Positions 34,366 through 43,612 are shown, counted from the first letter of the stretch. The stretch: DNA of 64,000 nt from Phycicoccus endophyticus (GCF_011326735.1 NZ_JAANCN010000007.1:62001-126000), one strand, 5' to 3'. Numbers and translations are program-made. The notes: a model not told the origin generated them from the sequence alone.

Positions 34366-36948
34366 GTGGCGCTCCACCGGCCCGGCCCCGCCCGCGTCGT
34401 CCCGACGGCGACCTACCGCCTCCAGGTCCACGGCGGCTTCACCTTCGAGGACGCCGCGGCGCAGGTGCCCTACCTCGCCGCGCTCGGCGTCTCGCACGTC
34501 TACCTCTCCCCGGTGCTCCAGGCGGCCCCCGGGTCCACGCACGGTTACGACGTCCTCGACCACACCCGCGTCAGCGAGGAGGCCGGCGGCCGGGAGGCCT
34601 TCGACCGGCTCGTGGCGGCGTGCCGCGAGCACGACCTCGGCGTGGTCGTCGACGTGGTCCCCAACCACATGGCCGTCCCGTCGCCCGAGCACCTCAACGC
34701 GCCGTTCTGGTCACTCCTGCGCGAGGGGACCCGCTCGCCGTACGCGGGCTGGTTCGACGTCGACTGGCTGGCCGAGGACGAGCGCATCCTCATGCCGGTG
34801 CTCGGCGGCACCCTCGAGCAGGTCATCGACCGGGGCGAGCTCGTGCTCGCCGACGACGGGGGGCCGAGCGGCAGCGAGCACGTCCTGCGCTACTACGAGC
34901 ACGAGTTCCCCGTGGCACCCGGGACCGAGCAGCTGCCGCTCGCCGAGGTCGTCGACGCCCAGGCCTACCGGCTCTCGAGCTGGCGCGAGGGCGACGCGCT
35001 GAACTACCGGCGCTTCTTCGACGTCACCTCGCTCGTCGCCGTCCGCGTCGAGGATCCCGTCGTCTTCACCGCGACCCACGCCCTGCTCCTCGCACTCCAC
35101 GGGCACGGCGCGGTCGACGGCTTCCGGATCGACCACCCCGACGGGCTCGCCGACCCCGGGGGCTACCTCGAGCGCCTCGCCGAGGCCACCGGCCGGGCCT
35201 GGGTCGTCGTGGAGAAGATCCTCGAAGGGAGCGAGCAGCTGCCCGACGCGTGGCACTGCGCGGGGACGACGGGCTACGACGCGCTGCTGCGCGTCCAGCA
35301 GGTCCTCACCCCGAGCGACGACGGTGGCACCCTGGACCGGCTGTGGGCCCAGGCCGCGCCCGACCTGGTCGACCTCGACGCCGTCGTGGCCGAGTCCAAG
35401 CGGCTCGTCGTCGACGACGTCCAGGCTGCCGAGGTCGACCGGCTCATGCGCCTCGCGCGCCGCGTCGTCCCGGACGCCGATGCGGCGGCGCTGCGCCGCG
35501 CGCTCGAGGCGCTGCTCGTCGCCATGGACCGCTACCGGGCCTACGTCGTGGCCGGCCGGGCGGTCGACCCCGAGCAGGCGGCCGTCGTCGACGACGCGGC
35601 CGCCCGAGCGCGGGGGCAGCTCGCCCCGAGCGACCACGACGCCCTCGACCTCGTCGTGCGTCTCGTCCTGGACCGCGAGCTGCCGGAGGCGGCCACCGAC
35701 AGCGGCCGGGCCGCCGACGAGCTGCGGGTGCGCTTCCAGCAGACCTGCGGGCCGGTCATGGCCAAGGGGATCGAGGACACCGCCTTCTACCGGTGGTTCC
35801 GGCTCGCCGGCGCCAACGAGGTGGGCGGCGACCCCCGCACGCTCTCGCTCGACGTGGACGGCTTCCATGCGTGGTGCACGCGGCAGCAGGCCGAGTGGCC
35901 CACGTCGATGACCACCCTGACCACCCACGACACGAAGCGCTCGGAGGACACCCGCGCCCGGCTCATGGTCCTCGCCGAGGACGCCCCGGGGTGGGAGCGG
36001 TGGCTCGGGCAGGCGCGCGAGCTCGCCGCACCGCACCGCACCCCGAGGGTCGACCTCCCGACCGAGTACCTCGTGTGGCAGACCCTCGTCGGCACCTGGC
36101 CGATCAGCGGGGCGCGGCTCGAGGAGTACCTGCTCAAGGCGGTCCGCGAGGCCAAGGTGCACACGGCCTGGGTGGACGGGGACGCGGAGTACGAGGCGGA
36201 GATCGTCGCCTTCGCGCGCGCTCTCGGGCGCGACCTCGCGGTGCACGAGCACCTCGACGCGTGGACCGGGCCCCACGAGGCCTCGGTGCGGGCGAACATC
36301 CTCGGCCAGAAGCTGCTCCAGCTGACGATGCCCGGGGTCCCCGACGTCTACCAGGGGTGTGAGCTGGGGATGCTCGCGCTCGTCGACCCCGACAACCGTC
36401 GCCCGGTCGACTGGGCCGACCGTGCCGAACGGCTGGCCCGGGTCGACGACGACGAGCCGTGCTTCGACCTCGACGACGACAAGATGCGGCTCACCGCCCT
36501 GGCGCTGCGGCTGCGGCGCGAGCACCCCGGTGCCTTCGTCGGCGACGGGGCAACGTACACGCCGGTGGGCTGCGAGAGCGGGCACGCGCTCGCCTTCGCC
36601 CGGGGCGACGCCGAGGGGCCGCGTGCCGTCAGCGTCGTCACCCGGGCCGCGGGCCGGCTCGCCGAGGCCGGCGGCTTCGGGCCGGCGCGGGTAGCGGTGC
36701 CGCCGGGTGAGTGGCACGAGGTGCTCTCCGGCCGGGTGCTCACCGTCGGTGCCGAGGGGCTGGCGCTCGCCGAGCTGCTCGCCGAGCGCCCGGTGGCGCT
36801 GCTCGTGCGGCCTGCTCGCCAGGACCCGCCGCCCGCGCCCGACGACGGGGCCGGCGGCCAGCCGACCGGCGCGGCAACCGACGGGGAGACGACCGGCGCG
36901 GCGGCCGACGAGCCGGCCGACGACGAGGTGGCGGGGTACCCGTCATGA
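34366..36948 (+). CDS. treY: Maltooligosyltrehalose synthase
   Basis: 860 residues. Converts the reducing-end alpha-1,4 bond of a maltodextrin to alpha,alpha-1,1. N-terminal TATYRLQVHGGFTFEDAAAQV and SPVLQAAPGSTHGYDV; catalytic Asp in VDGFRIDHPDGLADP, Glu in VVEKILEG, Asp in TTHDTKRSED. The C-terminal 40 residues are a low-complexity Pro/Gly/Ala/Asp tail not expected in the family. It begins 4 nt after the glgX stop and overlaps treZ by 4 nt. Confidence 0.95.
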   Translation: MALHRPGPARVVPTATYRLQVHGGFTFEDAAAQVPYLAALGVSHVYLSPVLQAAPGSTHGYDVLDHTRVSEEAGGREAFDRLVAACREHDLGVVVDVVPNHMAVPSPEHLNAPFWSLLREGTRSPYAGWFDVDWLAEDERILMPVLGGTLEQVIDRGELVLADDGGPSGSEHVLRYYEHEFPVAPGTEQLPLAEVVDAQAYRLSSWREGDALNYRRFFDVTSLVAVRVEDPVVFTATHALLLALHGHGAVDGFRIDHPDGLADPGGYLERLAEATGRAWVVVEKILEGSEQLPDAWHCAGTTGYDALLRVQQVLTPSDDGGTLDRLWAQAAPDLVDLDAVVAESKRLVVDDVQAAEVDRLMRLARRVVPDADAAALRRALEALLVAMDRYRAYVVAGRAVDPEQAAVVDDAAARARGQLAPSDHDALDLVVRLVLDRELPEAATDSGRAADELRVRFQQTCGPVMAKGIEDTAFYRWFRLAGANEVGGDPRTLSLDVDGFHAWCTRQQAEWPTSMTTLTTHDTKRSEDTRARLMVLAEDAPGWERWLGQARELAAPHRTPRVDLPTEYLVWQTLVGTWPISGARLEEYLLKAVREAKVHTAWVDGDAEYEAEIVAFARALGRDLAVHEHLDAWTGPHEASVRANILGQKLLQLTMPGVPDVYQGCELGMLALVDPDNRRPVDWADRAERLARVDDDEPCFDLDDDKMRLTALALRLRREHPGAFVGDGATYTPVGCESGHALAFARGDAEGPRAVSVVTRAAGRLAEAGGFGPARVAVPPGEWHEVLSGRVLTVGAEGLALAELLAERPVALLVRPARQDPPPAPDDGAGGQPTGAATDGETTGAAADEPADDEVAGYPS

Positions 36949-38915
36949 CGACACCGGAGATCCGGGTCTGGGCGCCCTACCCGCAGCGTGTCGACATCGA
37001 GTGGTCCCCCGTCCCCGATTCGACCAATAGGTCACGAGAAGCACACCCTCCTGTCGCTGATTCGACCAATAGGTCACGAGAGGCACACTCTCCTGTCGCT
37101 GATTCGACCAATAGGTCACGAGAGGCACACCCTCCCGTCGCTGACGTGACCTATTGGTCGAATGGGAGACGGCGGGAGGCGATGGAGGCGGCCGGGGACG
37201 GCTGGTGGCGGTGGCCGCTTCCCGAGGGGGTGGCGGCGGTCGACTACGCCTTCGTCCTCGACGGCGAGGAGCCCGCTCTGCCCGACCCGCGCAGCGCCTG
37301 GCAGCCCCGCACCGTCCACGGTCCGAGCCGCACGGTCGACACCGGTGCCTTCGCGTGGAGCGACGACGGATGGCGCGGCCCACGCGGCGGTGCCGGTTCG
37401 CTCGGCGGCGTCTTCTACGAGCTGCACGTCGGCACGTTCACCCCCGAGGGGACCTTCGAGGCCGCCACCGCGCGGCTGGACCACCTCGTCGAGCTCGGGG
37501 TCGACGTCGTCGAGGTCATGCCGGTGGCTGCCTTCCCCACCGACCGCGGCTGGGGGTACGACGGGGTCGCCCTGTACGCCGTCCAGGACTCCTACGGCGG
37601 CCCCGCCGCGTTCGCGGCCTTCGTCGATGCCTGCCACGCGCGCGGCCTCGGCGTGTGCCTCGACGTCGTCCACAACCATCTCGGGGCGAGCGGCAACTAC
37701 CTCGCCCGCTACGGCCCGTACTTCACGCAGGCCCACGAGACGCCCTGGGGCCCCGCGGTCAACCTCGACCACGACGGCTGCGGGGTCGTGCGGCGCTTCC
37801 TCCTCGAGAACGCGCTGCGCTGGCTGCGCGACTTCCACGTCGACGCCCTGCGCCTCGACGCCGTCCACGAGCTCAAGGACGACTCCCCGCGGCACTACCT
37901 CGCCGAGCTGTCCGACGAGGTCGCGGCCCTGGCGCACGAGCTCGGCCGCACGCTCGACCTCGTCGCCGAGTCCGACCTCAACGACACGATGATGGTGACG
38001 CCGACGACGAGTGGCGGCCGGGGGATGACGGCGCAGTGGGACGACGACCTCCACCACGCGCTGCACGTCGCGCTCACGGGGGAGACCCAGGGCTACTACG
38101 CCGACTTCGCCGGTGCGCCCGACGGCCCGCAGCAGGGGCCCCTCGCCGTGCTCGCGAAGGTGCTCACCCGGGGCTTCCTCCACGACGGCACGCACTCCTC
38201 GTTCCGCGGGCGGGACTGGGGCGCCCCGGTCGACCGCGAGGGCCTCGACGCCCGACGGCTCCTCGGCTACCTCCAGACCCACGACCAGGTCGGCAACCGG
38301 GCCACCGGCGAGCGGATCTCCGCCCTCGTCGCCGACCCCGCGCTCCAGGCCGCCGGGGCGGCGCTCTACCTCCTGGCGCCCACGACCCCGATGCTCTTCA
38401 TGGGCGAGGAGTGGGCCGCCTCGACGCCCTGGCAGTTCTTCACGAGCTTCGCCGAGGACTGGCTCGCCGACGCCGTCCGAGAGGGGAGACGCGCCGAGTT
38501 CGGGTCCCACGGCTGGTCGGCCGAGGAGGTGCCCGACCCCCAGGACCCGGCCACCCGCGACCGCTCGGTCCTGCCCTGGTCCGAGCTCGGGGAGCCGGCA
38601 CACGCCCGGATGCTGCGCTGGTACACCGACCTCGTCGCGCTCCGGCGCCGGCTCGTCGGCACGGGGGCGACCCGCCTGGCCGACGTCGAGGTCGAGGCCG
38701 ACGAGGCCGCCCGCTGGCTCCTCCTGCGGCACCGGCCGACCGGCGGTCGGCAGTATGCGGTTCTCGTCACCCTCGGTGAGGACGGGGCGAGCGTGCCCCT
38801 GGCCGGGGCGGGGATCCCATGGCTCGCCTGGGACGCAGCCGCCGTGGCCGTCACGGACGAGGCCGTCACCCACCGGCGGCGCGGCGTCTCGGTCCATCCC
38901 GACGGGCACCCCTGA
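36945..38915 (+). CDS. treZ: Maltooligosyltrehalose trehalohydrolase, with repeat insertion in its N-terminal domain
   Basis: 656 residues. Hydrolyses maltooligosyltrehalose to trehalose. Catalytic Asp in LRLDAVHEL, Glu in VAESDLND and Asp in QTHDQVGNR; N-terminal VWAPYPQRVDIEW and LPDPRSAWQP are family marks. Between VDIEW (about 24) and the GDGWWRW strand (about 83) the E-set domain is interrupted by about 50 extra residues: three copies of a 14-residue unit DSTNRSREAHxPVA and then VTYWSN, encoded by the 37017-37163 repeat. The frame is intact because the period is 42 bp. Whether the product folds normally is unknown. Confidence 0.93.
   Translation: MTTPEIRVWAPYPQRVDIEWSPVPDSTNRSREAHPPVADSTNRSREAHSPVADSTNRSREAHPPVADVTYWSNGRRREAMEAAGDGWWRWPLPEGVAAVDYAFVLDGEEPALPDPRSAWQPRTVHGPSRTVDTGAFAWSDDGWRGPRGGAGSLGGVFYELHVGTFTPEGTFEAATARLDHLVELGVDVVEVMPVAAFPTDRGWGYDGVALYAVQDSYGGPAAFAAFVDACHARGLGVCLDVVHNHLGASGNYLARYGPYFTQAHETPWGPAVNLDHDGCGVVRRFLLENALRWLRDFHVDALRLDAVHELKDDSPRHYLAELSDEVAALAHELGRTLDLVAESDLNDTMMVTPTTSGGRGMTAQWDDDLHHALHVALTGETQGYYADFAGAPDGPQQGPLAVLAKVLTRGFLHDGTHSSFRGRDWGAPVDREGLDARRLLGYLQTHDQVGNRATGERISALVADPALQAAGAALYLLAPTTPMLFMGEEWAASTPWQFFTSFAEDWLADAVREGRRAEFGSHGWSAEEVPDPQDPATRDRSVLPWSELGEPAHARMLRWYTDLVALRRRLVGTGATRLADVEVEADEAARWLLLRHRPTGGRQYAVLVTLGEDGASVPLAGAGIPWLAWDAAAVAVTDEAVTHRRRGVSVHPDGHP
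37017..37163. repeat. Four-core repeat element inside treZ (period 42 bp)
   Basis: Cores GACCAATAGGTC begin at 37022, 37064 and 37106; a flipped core GACCTATTGGTC begins at 37148. All four are exactly 42 bp apart. Around the flipped core, 19 bp (37145-37163) is the exact reverse complement of the ATTCGACC...GTCACG segment in the direct copies. The first three 42-bp units differ only at a few positions. 42 bp is 14 codons and about four helical turns. A related array lies at 63418-63590. Confidence 0.9.
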
Positions 38916-38969
38916 GCCACAGGTCCCGACCACGGCCGGGCGCCGCAGCCCCGGGGCGGTGAGGCTCAG
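38912..38969. terminator. Bidirectional stop-codon hairpin between treZ and tesB
   Basis: CTGAGCC / GGCTCAG, 7-bp arms 44 nt apart, each containing a stop codon (TGA of treZ and, on the minus strand, of tesB). The inner region is also rich in GC dyads. Confidence 0.45.
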
Positions 38970-39916
38970 CCGGGGACGCGGACCATGCCCTCCTGGGCCA
39001 CGGTCGCCACGAGCGTGCCGTCGGCGGTGAACATCCGCCCCAGGCCCAGACCGCGGCCACTCTGGGCCGAGGGCGACTCCTGCGCGTAGAGCACCCACTC
39101 GTCGGCCCGGGCCGGGCGGTGGAACCACATCGCGTGGTCGAGGCTGGCCATCTTCAGGCCGGGCGTCGCCCACGGGACCCCGTGCCGGCGCAGGATCGGC
39201 TCGAGCAGGCTGTAGTCCGAGGCGTAGGCGAGGACGGCGTCGTGGACGAGCGGGTCGTCGGGCAGCCGCCCCACGGCGCGCATCCACACCCGCTGTGCGG
39301 CCACCGCCTCCTCGGGAGGCCCGGTGAACAGGTTGCCCTCGACGTGGCGCAGCTCGATCGCCCGCCGGGAGATGTGCCGGGCCCGCGGGTCGTCGATGCC
39401 GTCGAGCACCTCCCGCAGGGAGCGCACCTCCTGCGGAGGCGGCGCGGCGGGCGGTGCGTCCTGGTGGTCCAGCCCCGCGTCGGGCGCCTGGAAGGAGGCG
39501 CTCATCGACAGGATCGGCTTGCCGTGCTGGATGGCGTGCACCCGTCGGGTCGAGAACGAGCGCCCGTCGCGCATCCGCTCGACGCTGAAGGTGATCGGCT
39601 GGGTGTCGTCCCCCGGCCGCATGAAGTACGCGTGCAGCGAGTGCAGCCGGCGTGGCGTCTCGCCCACGCCGGTGACGGTGCGCCCCGAGGCGAGGACCCC
39701 CTGGGCCAGCACCTGGCCGCCGAAGACGCGCCCGTGCGGCTGGCGCTGGCTGCGGCCCCGGAAGAGGGTGACGTCCTCGGCGAACGTCTCGGGGATGGCG
39801 ATGTCGAGGTCGCCCTCGCCCGCGCGCGGCTGGACGCTCACCCGGGCCGAACCCAGCTCGTCCAGGTCGAGGGTCTGCAGGAGGTCGGTGAGCGGGTCGG
39901 GGTGGGGGTCGGTCAC
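38966..39916 (-). CDS. tesB: Acyl-CoA thioesterase II
   Basis: 316 residues, double hotdog. Catalytic triad regions of TesB: Asp in LAYASDYSLL, Ser/Thr in MASLDHAMWFHR and Gln in ESPSAQSGRGLGLG. HGRVFGGQVLAQG is the N-terminal hotdog mark. Hydrolyses medium/long acyl-CoA. The GTG start is set by TATCGT 7 nt upstream. Confidence 0.93.
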   Translation of the reverse strand: MTDPHPDPLTDLLQTLDLDELGSARVSVQPRAGEGDLDIAIPETFAEDVTLFRGRSQRQPHGRVFGGQVLAQGVLASGRTVTGVGETPRRLHSLHAYFMRPGDDTQPITFSVERMRDGRSFSTRRVHAIQHGKPILSMSASFQAPDAGLDHQDAPPAAPPPQEVRSLREVLDGIDDPRARHISRRAIELRHVEGNLFTGPPEEAVAAQRVWMRAVGRLPDDPLVHDAVLAYASDYSLLEPILRRHGVPWATPGLKMASLDHAMWFHRPARADEWVLYAQESPSAQSGRGLGLGRMFTADGTLVATVAQEGMVRVPG

Positions 39917-39923
39917 GCGGGCC

Positions 39924-39929
39924 ACGATA
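39924..39929 (-). promoter_or_regulatory. Leaderless -10 hexamer (TATCGT) of tesB
   Basis: Minus-strand TATCGT ends 7 nt before the GTG at 39916. Confidence 0.6.
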
Positions 39930-39948
39930 TCCACCCGGGAGCCGGGGC

Positions 39949-41412
39949 TCAGGCGATGAGGGCGCCGCCCGGCCGGGAGCGCCGCGCCGGTGCGATGCGA
40001 CCGCGCTCGGACCGGACCTGCTCGGCGGCCCGGGCGAGGCGCACGACGGCGTCGGCCATCGCCCCGCCCGGCAGCACGTGGGGCAGCCGGAGCCACCGGT
40101 CGAGCCCGCCGTCGACGGCGAAGCGCGGCCCGGCGGCCAGGAGCAGGCCGTGGTCCTCGGCCGCCACCGCCAGCCGCGTCGACGGGAGGTCGGCGGGCAG
40201 CTGACACCAGAGGGAGAGGCCGCCACGGCCGAGCGTGAACGACACGTCGGGGAGGTGCTCGGCCAGGGCGGCGACGAGCGACGAGCGGGCGCCACGCACA
40301 TCGGCGCGTCGGCCCTCGGTGATGCCCGGGGCGGCGCGCATCAGCTCCAGGAGGACGAGCTGCTCGAGGACGGGGGGCCCGAGGTTGCTCGAGGCGCGCG
40401 ACTCGACGAGGTGGGCGACGCGTCCGTTGGGGGCGCGCAGCCAGCCGGTGCGCAGGCCGCCCCAGTGGGACTTCGACGCACTCCCGACGGTGATGGCGCC
40501 CGGGGCATGAGCCGCGAAGGGGAGGGGCATCGACCCGCCCTCGAGGTCGATCTCGACGATGGTCTCGTCGATGACCGGGGTCGTGCCGGCGCGGCGCAGG
40601 GCGGCCGCGAGGCGCTCCCGGCCCTCGTCGGACAGCAGTGCGGCCGTGGGGTTCTGGAAGTCGGGGACGAGGACGGCGACCCCGGCGGCCGCGGACCGCA
40701 CGGTGGCCACCGACTCCGCGACGTCCCAGCCCTCGGGGTCCACCGGGAGGGCCACGAGACGGGCGCCGGCCCGGCGCAGGACGTCGAGGGTGTTGGGGTA
40801 GCCGGGGTTCTCGACGACGACCCGGTCGCCGTGGCCCACGAGCGCGCTCGTGACGAGGCTGATCCCGGCCAGCGCGCCGGAGGTGACGACGACGTCCTCG
40901 GGCCCCGTCGGCAGGCCGCGGGCCGTGTACCGGCCGGCGATCGCCTCGCGCAGCTCGGGCACACCGAGGGCGAGGTAGCCCGCCCCGGTCAGGTAGCGGG
41001 GGAGGGCCGCCACCGCCCTCTCGTAGGCCTCGACGACGCCCACGGGTGCGCGGGTGGCCGCGCACGTGAGGTCGATGACGTCCTCGAGGGGCTCCGATCC
41101 GAACAGGCTGGAGGTGCCGCGATGCCGTGACCCCTCAGGCAGGGTCACCACCGAGCCGGAACCGCGGCGCGACACCAGGTACCCGCCCTCGCGCAGGAGG
41201 TCGTACGCCCGGCTGACGGTCGTCCGGCTCACCCCGAGGGCGGTGGTCAGCTCGCGCTCGCTCGGGAGTCGGCTGCCCAACGGGACGCGCCCGTCGGCGA
41301 CGGCCACCCGGAGGGCGTCGGCCACCGCCCGGTAGACCGGCCGACTGGCCGACACGTCACCGACGAGACGGGCCGTGCGCTGGGCTCCGACGACGGGCGA
41401 GGTGTCGCTCAT
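39949..41412 (-). CDS. MocR-family regulator (GntR HTH plus aminotransferase-like domain), YczR-type
   Basis: 487 residues. N-terminal GntR winged helix (about 20-90: LRVAVADGRVPLGSRLPSER, ALGVSRTTVSRAYDLLREGG), linker, then a fold-type I PLP domain with VENPGYPNTLDVLRRAG, VLVPDFQNPT and the PLP lysine in VGSASKSHWGGLRTGW. The ATG at 41412 is chosen because the frame upstream runs into the opposing promoter. Divergent to a YczE membrane protein: MocR proteins of the YczR class are typically placed exactly so and are thought to control it. Confidence 0.9.
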   Translation of the reverse strand: MSDTSPVVGAQRTARLVGDVSASRPVYRAVADALRVAVADGRVPLGSRLPSERELTTALGVSRTTVSRAYDLLREGGYLVSRRGSGSVVTLPEGSRHRGTSSLFGSEPLEDVIDLTCAATRAPVGVVEAYERAVAALPRYLTGAGYLALGVPELREAIAGRYTARGLPTGPEDVVVTSGALAGISLVTSALVGHGDRVVVENPGYPNTLDVLRRAGARLVALPVDPEGWDVAESVATVRSAAAGVAVLVPDFQNPTAALLSDEGRERLAAALRRAGTTPVIDETIVEIDLEGGSMPLPFAAHAPGAITVGSASKSHWGGLRTGWLRAPNGRVAHLVESRASSNLGPPVLEQLVLLELMRAAPGITEGRRADVRGARSSLVAALAEHLPDVSFTLGRGGLSLWCQLPADLPSTRLAVAAEDHGLLLAAGPRFAVDGGLDRWLRLPHVLPGGAMADAVVRLARAAEQVRSERGRIAPARRSRPGGALIA

Positions 41413-41430
41413 GAGGGCCACTGTGCCACG

Positions 41431-41455
41431 ATTGGCCCTCGATTCAAGTGCCAAT
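41431..41455. promoter_or_regulatory. Candidate MocR/YczR operator
   Basis: Inverted ATTGGC (41431-41436) and GCCAAT (41450-41455) with 13 nt between, in the 62-bp divergent region. Confidence 0.45.
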
Positions 41456-41474
41456 TTCACCGACGATGGATCCC

Positions 41475-42299
41475 ATGACACCGCTCCAGCTCGTGCGCCG
41501 CGGGGCCCGCCGCCGCGTCGACCTCGTCCCGATGACACCGGTGCAGCAGCTGCGGGCGGGCCACCTCGTGCGCCGCATCGTCCAGCTGCTCGTCGGGCTG
41601 GGGCTGTTCGGCGTGACGATGGCCCTGATGCTCCGGGCCACCCTCGGGCTCGAGCCCTGGGGCGTGCTCACCTACGGCCTGACGCTGCACATCCCGATGT
41701 CCTACGGGCAGATGGTCATCGCGAGCAGCTTCGTCGTGCTCCTGCTGTGGATCCCGCTGCGGCAGTGGCCCGGCCTCGGGACCGTCCTCAATGCGGTCGT
41801 CATCGGGCTGGCGACCGACGCCACCCTCTCGGTGGTCCCCCCGATCGAGTCGATCGGCTGGCGGGTGGCGACGATGCTCGTCGGCGTCGTCGGGAACGGC
41901 ATCGCCGGGGCCCTGTACATCGGCAGCCAGCTGGGTCCTGGCCCGCGCGACGGGCTGATGACCGGCCTGCACCGGCGCACCGGCCGCTCGATCCGGCTGG
42001 TGCGCTCCTGCCTGGAGGTGGGCGTCGTGCTCCTCGGCTGGTTGCTCGGTGGTGTCGTCGGGGTGGGCACCCTCGTCTACGCGCTGCTCATCGGTCCGGT
42101 GGTCCAGGCCTTCCTGCCGCTGCTGACCGTGCGCGTCCGGCCGCCGTCCCGGCCTCAGGAGGGCTCGGCGGCGTCCGGTTCGCGACGCCAGGACCAGACG
42201 GCCGCCGCGAGCGCCGCCGAGACGAGGACGAACGAGGTGCCCAGCGCGGTGCGCAGGCCGGTCCCCGGGGCGTCGGTCGAGGACAGCACGAGCTGGTAG
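41475..42299 (+). CDS. YczE-family membrane protein
   Basis: 274 residues from ATG 41475, chosen because GACGAT lies 7 nt upstream; in-frame ATG 41466 and GTG 41448 are alternatives. Five membrane helices span about 25-200. Diagnostic motifs are LGLEPWGVLTYGL, GSQLGPGPRDGLMTGL, HRRTGRSIRLVRS and LGGVVGVGTLVYALLIGP. Function of YczE is unknown; export has been suggested. The last 60 residues are low-complexity and are encoded opposite the end of the MFS gene (145-bp antisense overlap). Confidence 0.85.
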   Translation: MTPLQLVRRGARRRVDLVPMTPVQQLRAGHLVRRIVQLLVGLGLFGVTMALMLRATLGLEPWGVLTYGLTLHIPMSYGQMVIASSFVVLLLWIPLRQWPGLGTVLNAVVIGLATDATLSVVPPIESIGWRVATMLVGVVGNGIAGALYIGSQLGPGPRDGLMTGLHRRTGRSIRLVRSCLEVGVVLLGWLLGGVVGVGTLVYALLIGPVVQAFLPLLTVRVRPPSRPQEGSAASGSRRQDQTAAASAAETRTNEVPSAVRRPVPGASVEDSTSW

Positions 42300-43606
42300 G
42301 CGGTCATGACGAGGGCCGCGCCGATGGCCGCACCGATCCGCTGGGCGGTCTGTAGCGCACCCCCGGCCGCGCCGCCCATCCGGGGCGGTACCCGCTCCAG
42401 GGTGAGGGTGATGTTCGGCGACACCGTCGCCCCGCCCCCGAAGCCCGCGACGAGCAGGGGGAGGACGAGGGCCAGCCACAGCCGGTCGCTGCCGTCGAAC
42501 ATCGGCACGACGACGGCGATGCCGAGCAGGCCGACGAGCATGACCGACAGCGCGAGGACGGTGAGGACCCGTCCGACCCTGCTGACGAGCCGGCCGGCGA
42601 GCGGCGCGGCCACCGCCGAGCCGAGAGCGAACGGGGTGAGCAGCAGCCCGGCGTGCAGCGGTGAGAACCCCAGGCCGTCCTGGAGGAAGACACTGAGGAC
42701 GAGGAAGACCCCGGTGAAGCCCATGAAGTACAGCCCACCGACGGCGATCCCGCTCGCGTAGCCCGGGACGCGGCGCAGGAGACCGATGTCGAGCAGCGGC
42801 GAGCCGCCGCTGCGCACCAGGTCCCGCTCACGGCGCACGAACGCCCACGCCAGGGGCGGCACGAGGACCAGCCCGAGCAGGGGGAGGACGGACCCGCGCT
42901 CGAGGCTGACGACGGGGTAGAGCAGGGCGACGACGGTCAGCCCCAGCAGGGCCGAGCCCTGCAGGTCGAGGCGTACCTCGCTCTCGTCGTCGGGTCGGCC
43001 CGGGACGAGGCGCGCGATGGCGACGAGCAGCACGAGCCCGATCGGCACGTTGACCAGGAAGATCCAGCGCCAGCCCTGCTCGTGGCCGAAGGCGGCGATG
43101 AGCAGCCCCCCGAGCACCGGTCCGATCGCCGAGGAGATCGAGACGGTCAGCCCGAAGAGCCCGAACGCCGTCCCCCGCTCGGGTCCGCGGAAGAGCGACT
43201 GGATCAGCCCCGAGCTCTGCGGCGTGAGCAGCCCGGCCGCCAGGCCCTGGACGAGCCGGGCGACGACGAGGACGAGGACGTGCGGGGCGAGCCCCGCGGT
43301 CGCGCTGGCGAGGACGAACCCGCTCAGGCCGAGGACCATCAGCCGCCGGCGTCCGTAGGTGTCGCCGAGCCGGCCCCCCGTGACGAGGGTCAGCCCGAGC
43401 GCGAGGGCGTAGCCGGAGACGACCCACTGGATGGTGCCGGTGGAGGTGTCCAGCCCCTCGCGCATCGAGGGGATGGCGACGTTGACGATGGTGACGTCGA
43501 GCAGGACCATGAACCCGACGGCGAGGGTCACCCCGAGCACGCGCCAGCGGTGCGGGTCGGGCCGGTCCTCGCGCGGCTCGGTGCGCTCGGGGGTCTTCTG
43601 GGTCAC
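42155..43606 (-). CDS. MFS transporter, DHA2 (14-TM) drug exporter family
   Basis: 483 residues with about 14 membrane helices. Motif A GGRLGDTYGRRRLM (about 78-91), early LLDVTIVNVAIP, and motif C in FGLTVSISSAIGPVLGG. A proton-driven multidrug exporter is likely; substrate unknown. The GTG start is set by TAGCGT 6 nt upstream. No regulator is adjacent. Confidence 0.9.
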   Translation of the reverse strand: MTQKTPERTEPREDRPDPHRWRVLGVTLAVGFMVLLDVTIVNVAIPSMREGLDTSTGTIQWVVSGYALALGLTLVTGGRLGDTYGRRRLMVLGLSGFVLASATAGLAPHVLVLVVARLVQGLAAGLLTPQSSGLIQSLFRGPERGTAFGLFGLTVSISSAIGPVLGGLLIAAFGHEQGWRWIFLVNVPIGLVLLVAIARLVPGRPDDESEVRLDLQGSALLGLTVVALLYPVVSLERGSVLPLLGLVLVPPLAWAFVRRERDLVRSGGSPLLDIGLLRRVPGYASGIAVGGLYFMGFTGVFLVLSVFLQDGLGFSPLHAGLLLTPFALGSAVAAPLAGRLVSRVGRVLTVLALSVMLVGLLGIAVVVPMFDGSDRLWLALVLPLLVAGFGGGATVSPNITLTLERVPPRMGGAAGGALQTAQRIGAAIGAALVMTAYQLVLSSTDAPGTGLRTALGTSFVLVSAALAAAVWSWRREPDAAEPS

Positions 43607-43612
43607 CGCTCC

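Noticed and set aside
37017-37163. treZ as a pseudogene broken by the repeat
   Set aside because: The insertion keeps the frame, adds no stop, and all downstream catalytic motifs are intact; altered folding is possible but the gene is not disrupted at sequence level.
37116-40301. Long minus-strand open frame across treZ and tesB
   Set aside because: Mostly antisense to treZ; it lacks any family motif and mixes with an out-of-frame reading of the MocR gene.
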